DNA from: Theocolax elegans
Taxonomy: Eukaryota > Arthropoda > Insecta > Hymenoptera > Cerocephalidae
Reading direction: 5' to 3'
DNA length: 64,000 nucleotides
Assembly: GCA_026168455.1 (NCBI GenBank)
Contig: CM047428.1
Coordinates: 2,546,887 to 2,610,886, forward strand
This document shows, one piece after another, positions 25,966 to 39,749 of this stretch. The notes below the pieces were generated by a model. The model saw nothing but the letters and a program-made list of their open reading frames with translations. It had not been told where the DNA came from and searched no databases. The stretch's first letter is position 1. The number at the start of each line of letters is the position of its first letter. The position numbers and the translations under genes were made by a program.

Positions 25966-26300
25966 TTAATAAAATATGAAAGTACAGATAAAATTGAATT
26001 TATTGATCTCTACGAGCCAAATCATTCCAAAAAATGACAAGACTTACCGGGGCAAAATACACAATTTTACCTTATTTTTCTTAGTTTTCAAAATTTAGAA
26101 ATTAATAATCTTTTATACTTTCCGTTTTATATTTTTACATTTCCTAATTACAATCTTCCTTAAACATTAGGAGCTTCATAACATTTACTTGTAATAGGAC
26201 CACTTTCCGGGATTGAGAATCGAAGTCTTGCCAATTTTGGGAATGATTTGGCTCGTATAAAGATCCATAAATTCATTTTTATCTATACTATTATTTTAAT
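25966..26300. mobile_element. Long inverted repeat (MITE-like), about 335 bp
   Basis: Two arms of about 80 bp pair. The left contains GAATTTATTGATCTCTACGA then GCCAAATCATTCC and TGACAAGACTT. The right arm complement contains GAATTTATGGATCTTTATACG, GCCAAATCATTCCC and GGCAAGACTT (each within the limits of a short quote). The centre of about 175 bp is unpaired. No clear target duplication. Likely a non-autonomous DNA element; the alternative is a local inverted duplication. Confidence 0.75.
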
Positions 26301-26352
26301 GAGCAAAAATCTAACATTGAAATGTAAGGTGAAATATTGGAGTAATATATAC

Positions 26353-26583
26353 CTATATTAAAATTAAAATATGATACTATTTGAAAAAGTGCGAGAAGAC
26401 GCGCTTTTATTTACAAATGGTTCATTTCTATATGGAAAATTTGAGAGTAAAAGACACCTGCTTGGTAAGAGATTTCTCGAAAAGGCAATTTGTCTTTCAC
26501 TCTCAAATTTTGCACTGAAATTTATCGTTCGGGTGCGACTTCTCGTACTTTTTAAATTACTATCATATTTTATAAATTACTAG
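26353..26583. mobile_element. Foldback hairpin element, arms about 100 bp
   Basis: The left arm runs from CTATATTAAAA through ATGATACTATTTGAAAAAGT and GCGAGAAGACGCGC to AAAATTTGAGAGTAAAAGAC. The right arm is its imperfect complement (GTCTTTCACTCTCAAATTTT, then GTGCGACTTCTCGTACTTTTT and TATCATATTTTATAAATTAC). The loop is only about 30 bases. A transcript would make a nearly fully paired RNA of about 230 nt, a possible source of small RNAs. A chance 70-codon frame runs through it and is not a gene. Confidence 0.8.
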
Positions 26584-28959
26584 ATGATAAAGGCGCGTCA
26601 TCATTTGCGATTATGTCTTATATCTTCTTTTAATAAAATAATAACAAAAAAAATTTACGAATCACGATAGCAGTAAAATTTCTATTCCGCTCATCAAAAT
26701 CGAGATTTTCACAAAATTACGAGATCGAGTTTCAATTTTCGAGATTCTCGAACGTTATTTTTGTATTAAACGGATGGATGGATGGGTAATTAAGTTCCTT
26801 GTTTACCTTGGTTGATAAACTAGTACCCCGTTAAAATACAAGATAATATTTCATTTTCAATTTAATAAGATGAAAATAATAATTACATGTGGATACGAAA
26901 ATTTAAAAATATGTATACACGATACTACAATTTAGAAAGTTTGTAGGTCCTTTGAAAGAATGTTGTGATACCTTATAAACGGCACTTTTTCAAGTTAACT
27001 CGATTTAACTTTACACTCTAAAGATCTTTAACAAACTTTATACCTTCTGTGGTTTCACTTTACTTTGAAAAATTTACAATGCTAAATCGTACCGCAATTT
27101 ATATCTCCTTCTAATCTTACAAATAACGACTGAAAAATAGTTTTAATTCATAATAAAAACAGCGCGGTACGCGTAATTTTTCAACGTCGAGTAATCCATT
27201 TTTGCGACCAGTAGCGAAAAGTAAAAAATAGTAAAATATTTTTTACATCGGAGTAACAAAGATTGTTGAAATATTTGTTTATTCGCGCGATTTGCTTTTC
27301 AGTGTACGAAATAAAGCGAAATTATCTACGCATTACTTCGTAACCTCGTAAGACCGTGAAATTTATTAAAAGCAGTAACCGGCAAGTGTTATAATAGTAA
27401 AGAGCTGATGTTCTCTTATATACACCCTCGACGCTCGTGGGAAACCTCAGATTGACATAAAAAAAAAGTATGCGTTACGAAATAAGTGCTTCTCGTAATA
27501 ACCTTATCTAATAAATAATTTCATTTACTTTTTCATGAAAAAAGAAAATGGATGTACGCGTATAGAACTTTCCTTATACATTTTACCCAGCGAGCTTTAG
27601 TCCCGAAGGTGTGTTTTAATATAATCTCAAACGTTTCGTTAATAAAATTTAAATAACGATAAATTGGTACGTATAATATTGGAGCATTGCCAGTAAGTAA
27701 ATTATCTCGGTTACTACGGATGTTACGTAGTTGAAGTTTATTGGCGAAACAGTTTCAAGGTTTAAGTTTTGACTTAGGAATATCGTTATATATCGCGTTC
27801 AAATAGATAACGGTATATATATGTACGAACTTTAAATGTATTTAGAGTTTACATTGTTTACGCAACGATGTAAATACCTTAAATTTTCCCGAACAAAAGT
27901 ATTTTTTTTTGTTTCGTAGCTACATGCACGCAGGTATTGTCAGAATGTTTATTGTTTTTAATTATAGGAAAAAAGAGACATTGTCAACACGCAACAATGA
28001 ATACGTATTAACAAGTATTTAACATTCCGCGAACGAAAGTGACATGACGAATTTCGAGGAGAATGTCGCCAAAGGAGTAATAACAGTTTTTTTTTTCGCT
28101 CTGAATTCTAATGCGACATACCACGAAAACTCCGTAAATTTATGTATATATCTGTATGCATGGATTTCGAATCCGCGGTATAACTTGACGTGTGCGAGTT
28201 CGAGTGCATCAAAACGTTTGGATTTTTCAATGCGGTTCTGCTTATTTGCCATCTACATTATTTCATCAGTTTTTCTTTCTCACTCATTCCGCGCACGCGC
28301 GCGCAAGAGTATTACTCGCCTGAAATTATTAAAGTCGTATAACGTTACTTCGATAATCAATGACCGTTCGATATCGATCGCGATAAGGTACACGTATATA
28401 TAAGTAGAGAAATAGATATATATATATATATTTATCGGAATCGATTATTTAGTTACAATTTTGAAAATGATAATACTCCGTACCGATACTCCGTAACGAA
28501 TAAATTCTTATCTAGAAAGTTGCAATAAGTTGTAGCGCTCGCGTAATACGCGCGTATACGCGTTTCAGTATAGAAAATTGGTTGGAGATCTCTGATAACA
28601 ATCAATCTCGTACATTATACCTCGCACTGAAACTTTATTTTGTAAGGCACTCGCGCAAACGTTTATTTAATCTCCTCAACGTATAATCGAACTTTTTTTT
28701 CTCTTCCTATATTTGTATACGCCAGTATGTAAGGGTCGGTATGTATCGTTCAGTCGAAATACATTCTAAGAATCATTTTTTGCCATCGGAAATTCTTCTT
28801 TTAATGCGAAACGAGGTCGCGAACACCCAAGGAAGTAGACGAGAAAAAAAAGGGAAAAGATATTTATTTTAAAGTAATACAAGCCCGATACACCCGCGCG
28901 TCCGGCAATCGTTCTATACACAACAATCTGCTCTCTTATTTTTACAAACATAAATCATA

Positions 28960-29560
28960 TCAAGCGCATGGAGCGTTTCCGCAATCGTAGCGCGAGCTAC
29001 CCGCTAAAAATGTACACATCTCCGCGGGCGTTCCCTGAGATTTACGGGACGAAATCGACAAAATGCACGCGCAAATGTCGTTTTTACCGTTGCGCACGGT
29101 GTGGCGAGAAAAAAAAAGAGAATACGATCTCACCGACTCGACGAAATTAATCAAGATAGTGTGGAGCTGTGTGTGTGTGGCGTGTAGAAAGGAAAAAAGG
29201 GAAGGAGAGAGTGAAAGAATTGGTTGAGAAATCCAGTTGACGTTTGAATTGTGACGCAACCGCTACTTCTTCCGCTGCAATAAGGAAAGTTCTTGCCGTC
29301 AGGCGCGAATCGCATGATTGATCGAATCTGATTTTTCCCATTCCGACGACTACACTCAGCTTTTGTCCGCCGACAAAAGTTACGAGTCACCTTGGCTTCG
29401 ATCAAAATTTGAATCCACGACTTTTTATTCATTTGCGAGACGTTGGGAATCTAGTCGCGAAATTCCGATTTTCAACTTCTCGATCTTTTACACGTTGAAA
29501 ATCATCGTTTTGAGGGTTGCGGTGTCGAGTCTTTTGTTGAGTACGATCATTTTTCTAAAG
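28960..29560. promoter_or_regulatory. CpG-rich island, possible regulatory element
   Basis: GC-richer DNA with several CGCG words between AT-rich flanks. Overlapping frames on both strands give no recognisable protein. Confidence 0.25.
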
Positions 29561-30150
29561 ACGCGGGAGTCATAAATTTTATTTTCATTCTCACGAAATT
29601 TAGGAATTATGTCATTGGTTCTACGGTTTATATTGATATAACACTGTACCTGTATATAAATAATATTTGATATTTCAATAATACCGATATATTTATATTT
29701 GTACGTATGGATTCGAAAATAACATTTTTATATTATGAAAACTTTCGTGCAATCAACAGTTTTCTAATAAATTAATGCATTCATTTTACTGTTTAATATA
29801 TTTATTCTTCTGTGTTACATTTTGAAATAATCATTTATATATTTAAACGTTTTTTCTTATTAGAATGTACACACCGTTTTTTTCACCAATTGCGTATATA
29901 TCATAAATATATGTAAAAATGGCATTATTGTTGATAAATATTTTATAATATAAATTTAATTAGCATATGTTTCTCAGTAGTATATTATTCAACCCTGGTG
30001 ATATTGCTCAACCAACGAAAAAGTTGTTCTCGAACGCCAGTTTGCATATACCGAATGAAATATTCTATACATATAAATAACTTCATGCAATTCCTACATC
30101 AGTAATCTACTCATTCAGCTTCAAAAACGGCGTGCAACTGACTTGCGCGC

Positions 30151-30157
<7 letters not shown>

Positions 30158-30195
<38 letters not shown>
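30158..30195. repeat. (TA)19 microsatellite
   Basis: Pure TA run, the longest TA tract here. Confidence 0.96.
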
Positions 30196-30197
<2 letters not shown>

Positions 30198-31038
30198 AAA
30201 GTAGATTAACCCGATGGATATAAATTTATTTATTTTTTTTTTATAAATAATTCGATATTATATTTTGTTCTTTCGTATATATATTTTCGATTTACAATTT
30301 AAACATTAATTGAATTCAAGTATTCGTCGTATAGAATATTTAAAATAAAATGAAATGTTTTTTTTCTACTTTAAAAAGATACTTTCTACGTAAGAACGTG
30401 ATTTCTTTGTATACCTAGACCGAGTAATTGCCGGTAATAAAATCACCCTTCGATCTTCATTGCAATCTTTTAATTTTTGATTGACGACGAGAGTAAAGAC
30501 ACCAGAGATCGTAAAATGAAGGTATAGTGAGGAAAATTTTCGTTTTCAAGGTAGTGACGGTGAGTTTCCGCGTTGCCCATTACGTAAACGTCAGGACCGG
30601 TAAGGAAGATAAAACTGATCCCCCGAGAAATTGTGTGACCTCTCTTTTATAAAGAATGACAGGTACGCTACTATGCGGTTTATCCCATTAAATACAGTAA
30701 ATTCGACTATGTGAAAATCTCGTGTATTTTGGTATTTTTCCTTTCACGCTCCGCAATTCAACCACATACTCGTTCGTAACGTTGTCTATTTTTCTATTTA
30801 TTTATCCTTACGCTACGTTCCACTTTTCCTTAGTTTTTAGTGAAACTTTTTTCCGACACGCGAATTCAAGATTTTGGATTACTGCCTGATATAATTTTTC
30901 CTTTTGTGCGGAGTCTTTTGTATAATAGATCGATAAATAAGATACAAAAAAAACAGAATTGAACTTTTTTTTGGGATGCGAACATTGTTGTATAAACTTA
31001 CAAATTCGAAGCGATACAAGAACTTCACCTTTTTTCTT

Positions 31039-31065
<27 letters not shown>
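31039..31065. repeat. (TA)n microsatellite
   Basis: Pure TA run of about 13 units. Confidence 0.95.
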
Positions 31066-31071
<6 letters not shown>

Positions 31072-32598
31072 TATTCTTAATGTCAATAAACTTTTAACTA
31101 TAAAAGTCATTTTCTTTTAGTGCCATATATTTCTAACGTCAAGTTTAAATACTATTATTTATGCATTCAATATTATTTTTCATACCAACTCGAAAAAAAA
31201 GATCTTTTTATGTGAGTAACGAGATGCTTCTTCTTGCCTTTAATGTCGTATTTTTGAGTTACGATCTCTATCTTATACTTTAAAATAATATTTGCTGTTA
31301 CACCTGTTTTCTTTTCTTTCAATTTCAATTTTCATTCGTAACTATTTATCGTTTTATTTGACTGACACAATTGTATATTACACAATAGTTAACGTAAATT
31401 AAACTATTTAATGGCTAATTGCATATTCGACTATAATTAATACAACAAATCCATGACGCAATAATTTTACATAACTTTTCTCAGTTCTAATTACCTTTAA
31501 AAGTACAATATTTCATTTAAACATTCAATTAAGAAGTTGTATAATAATATAATGTTACTAAACGACGATAGAAGGATCAAATAATACAATATTCACTGAA
31601 GCATTAACTCATGATCAATCCGAGGGCTCATTAATATAAAAAAATTATTTAATAATCTCATATTTTTTTGTTCTCATTAAGAGCTCACTATTTCCTTAAA
31701 ATTAGGAAGTTAAATTCTCAATAACTTATTTACACTCGACCGTTTGCAATAAATGATCATGCACATAAAACACCCGATCGGTTCCACAACGGAAAAACGT
31801 CGATGTGTACAAAAAAACATCGAAGGTGGCTTGATCGCACGCAAACAAAAATACCCGGGTGCAATAAACGACGCACAATCGAGGGAGTACAAAAAAAAGG
31901 CAACAACAGCCAGGCGTACTTAACGATTCTCTCATTAAATTCGGTGGTATGGAATTACCATCCTTAACGCTTTTTACAGTTGGATCGATTTGTGCCTTTT
32001 TTTTTGTCACCGGCTGTACGGGACGGAATTCGCGCGGCAGCAACACTTTATTTCCAAATAACGAGACGGTGTTAACTTTGTGCATCTGCCTGATAGAGGA
32101 TTGACAAAGTGCGCATAAATAAAGCAAATGGCTCGCGATCGTAATGAAGGTGCGTTTTTTTAACGATAAAACGCGAACATTTTCGTGTAAATTACAAAAC
32201 TCTTAAAATGTTCTATATACAACATTATATACAAAAATAAATAAAGTAAGTGTTCTTTCATTCAATATTTACTTTTGATCTTTAAGAGCCTTTTAGTATT
32301 AATACGTATTGTGTTGTTTTTTATTAATCAATTAATTTATTTATTTGTTGTTGAAATCATTGAATTATTTATTTTCGTGCATAAAGTTGTATATTATAGT
32401 AGAAGATAAATACGTTTCAAACCTGATTTCAATCTTTGTGCAGACTGTCTTGAAGTAAAAAATTTCTTTAATTATGGCGGGACGCAACAGAGAAATCTAT
32501 TAATATATTTAATAAATGACGAAATTAACTATAATCTAATTGTGAAAAATATATGAAAGATATTTAACAATCATAATAGAAATTTTAACAATTTTAAG

Positions 32599-32645
32599 AT
32601 ACAGCCTGATGAGAATGGAGGAATTCCATCGAAACGTCACCTAAA
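32599..32645 (+). ncRNA. Hammerhead-ribozyme-like core
   Basis: CTGATGA (32606-32612) and GAAA (32631-32634) are the two conserved core strands of the hammerhead. Between them ATGGA pairs with TCCAT as stem II, closed by a G-C pair next to the core as in active ribozymes. CGTC follows GAAA, so the GTC cleavage triplet sits after a minimal stem III, as in the hammerheads of Penelope-like retroelements. Stem I pairing across the cleavage site is poor here, so activity is doubtful. The surrounding sequence encodes no reverse transcriptase. Likely a fragment of a retroelement end. Confidence 0.5.
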
Positions 32646-35614
32646 AAATATTTAGGATGATCCATCAAAATCGACCAATAACTCTTTCTTTAAAAAATAC
32701 TGTTTTAACTTTCGACGATTTTTTGTGATGTTAAAAAGAAGTACGATGTAAATATTGTATTAACGTATATTAAGTGATGGTACTGCTTTTGAGAAATAGT
32801 TCGAGTAATAATTACGGTATGAGTTATGCGCGACATCGACTAGTAAAATAATACAATATTTTTGTTACATTTATGGTTAGTTATGTACACTTTAATGAAT
32901 ATTTAACTTCTAATTTAAATCTGTAAACAGATTTTCCTTTTTATGCATGAAATGCAATTTCATTCAACTTTATAAATTTCACGATCGATTTTAAGCGTAT
33001 TAAAATTTAATTTACTTTACAACTACAATTGCCTGAAATATTAAATCTAGTATTAATTATATAATTATGGTTAGAAACAAGTTGGCTGAAATATTAATTG
33101 TGAATGTTTAGTTAATTGCAGACAGATTTTGATTGTTTACACGTAACTTTTGGAATCGCTTTAAAATTAAACGAATGAATATCTTATTAAATCTATTAAC
33201 TCGAATTTGGCTGTCGGCTGACTTAACGATTTAATGGATTACTTAATAATTAAGCTCGAGCATTAGCATCTTCCATACACGATGAAAAACCAACGTGATT
33301 CTTTTTCAGTAATTTTTTCTTCCTAAACTTTAAAACGTGATGTTTTAAGTAGTTTGCGGGTAAACTAAATCAATAGGTTGTACTTCAACTTAAATTATAT
33401 CCAACTTTTCTCAGATTATGCATAATAAATGTACGCGTATATCAACCTAAAAGCATTTACACATTGAACGTGAACATTTTACTTGTTGAATAGTTGATAA
33501 TTCGTTGGTTCGTTGGTGTTAAAGTTATGGAAAACGCCAAAGTCAAGCGGTGGCGCTCAGTTTTAAGTAGTAAAGTGTCTCTTTGGTCAGGCCTGAACAC
33601 AAAAATTAAGGGAGCCAGTTCGTCCCATCTTCCGAGATCTTTTCTTCCCAGTAATCGTAAAAAAGAAGGAACTTTTCAAAAGTACCCAAGCCTCCGCAGA
33701 AAGTTTTAATTAGACGAAGTGTCGCTCGACAGACTTTGACCGATGAAAGCGCGTCTTTCACATCAGATGCAAACAAAAATTGAAGAATCATCCTGCACAC
33801 TTCATATTCATGGAATACTGAAAAGAATGCCTTGGAAAACTTCAATTAAAAAATAAAAAAAAGAGAAGAGCTCATAATGTAATCTTGACGATTCACTTTT
33901 ACGACATTATTTTAAATACGTAGTAATCGCGAAAGTATAAATCCATTGAGTTTGTTAAACCCCATTGATGTGAAAAAAAAGTTGGATAAGATTTATTCGA
34001 TTACTTATAGTTTATATCGTTTAATGTAATAAAAATCGTTCTCGTGCGTCAAAGAAAATTCATCTTGCTAAGATGTTACGTACCTAGATATTAATAAATT
34101 AAACTCAATTCACTAATAAGCATATTTTTAATTATAAGATATCATTTAATTCATTATAACGTAATTAAATATTCGATCTCAATTACATTAAGAAAAAAAC
34201 TTGGAAGTAAATGCATACTTTATTTAATATTAAAAGTTATAATTATAAATAAATATTTAATTATTAATTACTTTTGCAAAGACACTGTCAAACCAATACA
34301 AATTATAATTTTAGAAAAAAAATGTACATATCGCATGCGTTCTAAATTAAAACCGTTACAAAAATTAAATCTATCCTACACTTCTAACCAAAAAATATGG
34401 TGATTGAGAAATTATAATAATTATAATTGGATGTAAATTGCATCATTTTGAAACTCGCGTGCTCAAAATGTTCTTTGGGAATCTCGTTTAATTACAAGAA
34501 AAAAAAAGGAAAGGAGTAATCCGCACAAAGCCCGATATAAAAAAAAACAAATTCAGCGGTGCGTAAACTCAAAGTGGCATATACATATATATATGTGTGT
34601 ACCGTAGCTCTTGGTTATAAACAAATGTTTCGCGCCTCTTCACCATTTGACCTCGTTCTTAAGAGTCACTTTGGTCCCCCGCACGCAATAATGAGAAGTT
34701 ATATCCTCCTTAAACACTTTATAAGCTTGCGGTTACGGAAAGCTCGTGTTTTAATGTGCCTTCGTCACTGGTTATAACGAGATATACATATAACCTCTTC
34801 TCTCGAGCTTATACCCGAAATTCTTTATATTCCCGTCCGAATTCTTGAAAATAAGAGCAGGGCTTATTTTCGTTCGTGTCCCTTTACGTTCTCGTCCCCT
34901 TGACGGAACCGTTGCTGTTGTTGTTTTTTTTCTATTTCGAGTGTCGACACGTTAATCCCAAGTGCATGAGCTTTTAAGGAGATTCAGAACGACCCGAAAC
35001 TTTCTTTTACACCGGGATACTTATTTTTAATTAAAATTCTGTAATATTGTTTGAAAGCGGATTCTTTTTTTTTAATTTTTCTAAATAAATTATTAATTGA
35101 TATAATTATAAATGATCGGTTGTTTTGAGAGAAAGTTCTTCCGTTGTTAGTAATGCGGTAATTCTAAAAGTGTATTAAGGCACTGGTCTAAACTTCGTAA
35201 TGGGCTTAACATAAATGTTTACGGGTTTTAACTTTAGATAAAAATCTGATCGTTTGAGGCTGCAATTTTTTAAAGCAACGACGCGGAAACACTTTCAGGC
35301 GCCCTTTTTTTTCTCCTCCTTTTATCGCTAGATTCCCTCGCGCCTTTTCGCAGGATAACAGCGGATTCGCGCGTTCCATTGGATTAGTCGAATGTTCAAG
35401 AGATAGTCTCGTATAATTCGTCCATCAAAGGTTATCGCTGTTGTTTGCGAAAGGCTTAAAAAAAAGGAGGGAGATGATAACGATTCACCGGTGTCCGAGA
35501 ATTTCTTGCCGAGACACTGAACTTTTATCTACTTCGTCAGCGTTTCGTGAATTATATACTATTTGAATGTTGGTTTTACTCAATGTTGATCGTGGATAAG
35601 AATTGATCGTTTCT

Positions 35615-35617
<3 letters not shown>

Positions 35618-35647
<30 letters not shown>
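35618..35647 (+). repeat. (CT)15 microsatellite
   Basis: Pure CT run. Confidence 0.96.
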
Positions 35648-35652
<5 letters not shown>

Positions 35653-36846
35653 TTACACACGAATTTATGCGTTGTATATAAGTAATATTATTAGACCAGC
35701 TTTACACGCGCAATATTGGATTGAATATTATTTTCGTATTCCATTTGAATTATTATAAATAATTATAGGAATTTGCAGATTTAGACAGTATTTGTGTAAT
35801 CCCGTGTGTAATCTCCGATAATTTGACCTCCTTTTTATTTAATACTGCGTGTCATTTTCTGAGAGGGTTACAATAACGAAATTATTACATGCATTATATA
35901 ACGCACGGAGTATTATGCATATTACGCCGATACGTATTAATAATTGAATATCGATGATACTTTAATTTGAATAATATTGTACTTTGTTGAATAATTATAA
36001 GATATCCGTTTACGTATAGTTATACTTACGTGTGCATTATATATATTTAATGTTGTAATGCTCGTTTCGAATAGTAAGAGATCGACATTGAACTGACAAG
36101 GACAGGTTCCACATCTTCCGGTGAATTAGTAATTTAATCTCGTAGGTCATTTCTTAATAATTATATATACTTTGTTAAAGTAAACTATTTTAATCGTTTA
36201 TAACTTTTATGGAATTAAAAATAGGTATTCAAACAACAGCTGTAAAAATAGCAAAGAACGAAGAGATGCGATTGAAAAAAATAACCTCAAAACTGTATAT
36301 TTGTTGCAAATTAGTCATGAAATATAAAAGAGTTTTTAATGAAATACAGCATTAAAGTTTTTTTCACCTTTTTCGAACTAAAAATCTTAGTTTTTGTTTC
36401 CGATATCGCTCTGAGACAAGTTTAAAGATTTGAGCTTATTGTTTTTCAATCGCATCCATTTTATTTGGGCTTCCTTTCAAACAGTTGATTTAGTTTTTAT
36501 TTTTAATTACTTAAAAGTTACAAATGAATAAAGCGGAACGTTTTGTTGAAAAAAATTGCATTAACATAGCATAAATATTTAAAAAAAGGGGCAAATGAGC
36601 TTAAATTACTTAAAGGTCCTTTCATATTGTTATATGAGAAAACTGTACCCAAACTATTAGTAGAAAAACCATCACCCGGTAGGTGGAACCTCTCCTTGTA
36701 AGTGATACGTTGCGCATTATTTTCTGTACGTGCCAAGAATTCGGTAGCCCTCGTTAGACTAATAAAATTAATTAATTCTTAACTACGTCGTAAAGGAAAG
36801 AGACGATCAAGCCATATGCACGATTCTGACTCAGTAAATTTTAACT

Positions 36847-36849
<3 letters not shown>

Positions 36850-36881
<32 letters not shown>
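36850..36881. repeat. (AT)16 microsatellite
   Basis: Pure AT run. Confidence 0.96.
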
Positions 36882-36886
<5 letters not shown>

Positions 36887-39729
36887 GATTAAATTCTCGT
36901 ATTCGTGCAGATTAGTATATGTGATTGAATAAAACGTATTTTTGTTCGTTTTAATTATTAATCAAAGAAAAAAATTAAATAAATATAAAAATTGTTTACT
37001 GCAGTTTACACAGTAAGACGTTATTAAAAAAATTAAAATATTAGTATTGTAAGGATTGTAAACAAAATTTTTTTATTTGAAACCAATTTTTAATACGTAT
37101 TTCTGTTAATTACTGAATTATTATTTTAGTAGTATGTAAAGAATTATCATCTCAATAGAACCGAAAAAAATAACGCATTATTAGAAATTCGATTGTATCT
37201 AATGAACTCGGGGCTACGAATTGTCTTAACTACTGGGCCACAACCGCATTTGACTTCTTCTCACTTACCAAGCTACGACGTGTGTTGAACTTCTTATCTG
37301 TTACAAAGTAGATGTAAGTGTGCCAAGATGTAAAAGTATAAGTCATTTACTTGACTCGAGTCTTTATCTTCTCATTCAAATAAAAAAATAATTGTGCACC
37401 GCTTAATGATCGTTTTTTCTTTATTTTAAATTAATTAATAGAAAAAACAAAATCTGTAACTAAAAGAAAAATTAAACATCATTGACCATTCGTATCAATG
37501 TGTCAATCAAGGTATAATCTCTAAAGTATTTCACACGCTGTCATCTCCATCATCCTCTAGTAATCGTCTATAAAAAACTTATAAATTTTCCGGGAAAGCT
37601 CAAGAGCTCTCTCAAAAGTCACGAGAACTGAAAAAGAGAAAGGGTATAATGGTGTAGGCATGTATACATGCATGCCTGTGCGTATGTAGAATTAGTGTCG
37701 GGCTGTATGATGCACGAAAGGATGCAAGGAGCGCAACCGTTACGTACGATACTTCGGGCGATTTCTCGTTTTGGGTACGCAGAAAAAGTTCGTGGCAAAT
37801 AACCACCTGTACAACTGTACTCCTGGCTGCTCGCCAGGTCGGCATCGCCGACGTATATGCACAACGGTTCGGGTGACATTTTTCGCGCTGCCGCCCTATA
37901 CCAAGTTTTATATCTCGGTGCCGCGTGAAAATACCGCGTGATACATGGGACTCGTTGAAATTTTCCGCGTATACTTCCTTTCTGATTCGTCGTTCCATGG
38001 TACACTTGCGGTTTTTATCGGAATTCTTTGAGCTCCCCTTTCGTTTTTTTATCGACTCTTTTCCCACAGATGCGTCATTTGTTTGTTGCGAAAGAAGAAT
38101 TGGGTAAATTACCCCTCCTTTTATTTGTTTTTCGATGTAGGCAGGTTAATTCCTCCGCAGGAACGAGTTTACATTTGTATTACGTGCTCGGTGAAAACAT
38201 TTTGTATCGACCCATTTATTCATTCCTATTTTGTACGATTAACGTCATTTTGTTTATGCTCCAATTGTGATGGTAATCGTTAACGAAGGTCTAAGCGAGG
38301 TATGTGTATAATTAAAGATTTTCATTCATTTTTAAACAGTCTTTGGCGTAATGTTGTGCGAATCAACATCCTGGTCGAAAAAAAAATTCTCGTTTGCAAT
38401 ATTAAATAAAATATGCGTAACGTGAAGTTACATTTACGATAATAATATGAAAGAATGTATAATATACAGTTATAAATGCTAATTAAAATCACATTATACA
38501 ATGTATCAATATATCATTTTTTACATATTTGTAACATTTGAATATAAATATACAACCGATTTTAGGATTTTAAGTTAAAAAGTATTAAATATCAGTTACA
38601 CGATTTTACATAATTATGTAATAAGAAAGCTAAAAAATACACGATGATTTAAATACACATATATAATTTTCACGTTTTCAAAATGAATATATTTAATTCA
38701 AATGAGGCAATACGCGCACTTTTACTCAAATATAGGTATCGGTGTACTGATACAACCCACATCATCTCGTAGCATAACAAACCTTTCAGAATAAAATGAA
38801 CATGAATTCGATCCTATATATATGCGAGTATCCCTATTCCGATGAAAAGGACGAACTTTATGACTTTTCAAATATCTACGTAATTTCACATTATTCATCA
38901 CTAAATTGTAATAGACTAGTTTTAAAATAGTACAATGTTTTTAAATGAGTTATCGATTTACTCATTGTTTTCGTAATGTAATTTTCATATTTTTACATAT
39001 TTTGTTATGGTTACTTCAATTTTTTTCAATTTTGAATTGAAAGAGAGAATTTTATAATAAAAATTACCATGACGGTACACGGTAAACAGCTGTTCGAGAA
39101 AAATTACCCTAAAGTAATAATTGTTGATCGAATATCACAGGTGTACCGTATTTCCCGAGTAAATTTTATAAAAAAAAGAAAATTCTTTCCGTGTAGAATA
39201 ATTAAAAAACAATCGGGTTTTTTTATAGGTGGTGGATCAGAGTACCATATTTTTACGAGCGTATTTATGTTTAAATAGTTTTCTCGTCACTAGCTTCAAA
39301 TTTTTTTTTAGACGTTATTCCAAAATTTTTAATACAAACAAATAAACGCGTAACGTTTAAAATTGTCCACACCCATTGAAAAAGTTTTGGGGTAGTGAAG
39401 GAACAATGAAGGATGTCTATATCGCGATCGGGAATGTACGTGTACATTATATCGTACCCCATAAAAGTTGCGAAGAAACAAACTCTCGTTCTATATCTCT
39501 CAGTCGAAATCTCTCGCAGCAGCGAGAATCTCGAAAAGCGAAGCTAAGAAAGTAAGGTTTTTTTTTGTTCCAAAGCTCACATTTAACTCCTCTACTGTAG
39601 AAGTACACTATATATACCGGAACATTTCTGATGGGCAGGAGGAAGAGAACAAAGTTAAAAACTTTGGAAATTCGTAGGGCCAGGCCACAAAATGCAGGCC
39701 ACGTCGTTGGACCATACAAACTTTTCTAG

Positions 39730-39744
39730 TATATATATATATAT
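39730..39744. repeat. (TA)n short microsatellite
   Basis: TA run of seven to eight units. Confidence 0.85.
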
Positions 39745-39749
39745 CCGTT

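Larger units (their letters stand above)
26590..32590. other. No gene seen: AT-rich DNA with GC-richer patches
   Basis: Besides the TA tracts and the island near 29 kb there is a patch at 31740-32150. It holds a 133-codon minus-strand frame of ordinary amino-acid mix. I could not match it to a family, and no splice or promoter context supports it. Confidence 0.5.

Noticed and set aside
31726..32127. 133-codon minus-strand frame of mixed composition
   Set aside because: The best-looking frame by amino-acid mix, but I recognise no family and see no exon boundaries; its C-terminal half is C/F/V-rich as in chance translation.
33494..33709. 71-codon plus-strand frame rich in K, S and R
   Set aside because: Considered as an exon, but no recognisable domain and no supporting splice signals; the opposite strand is open as well.
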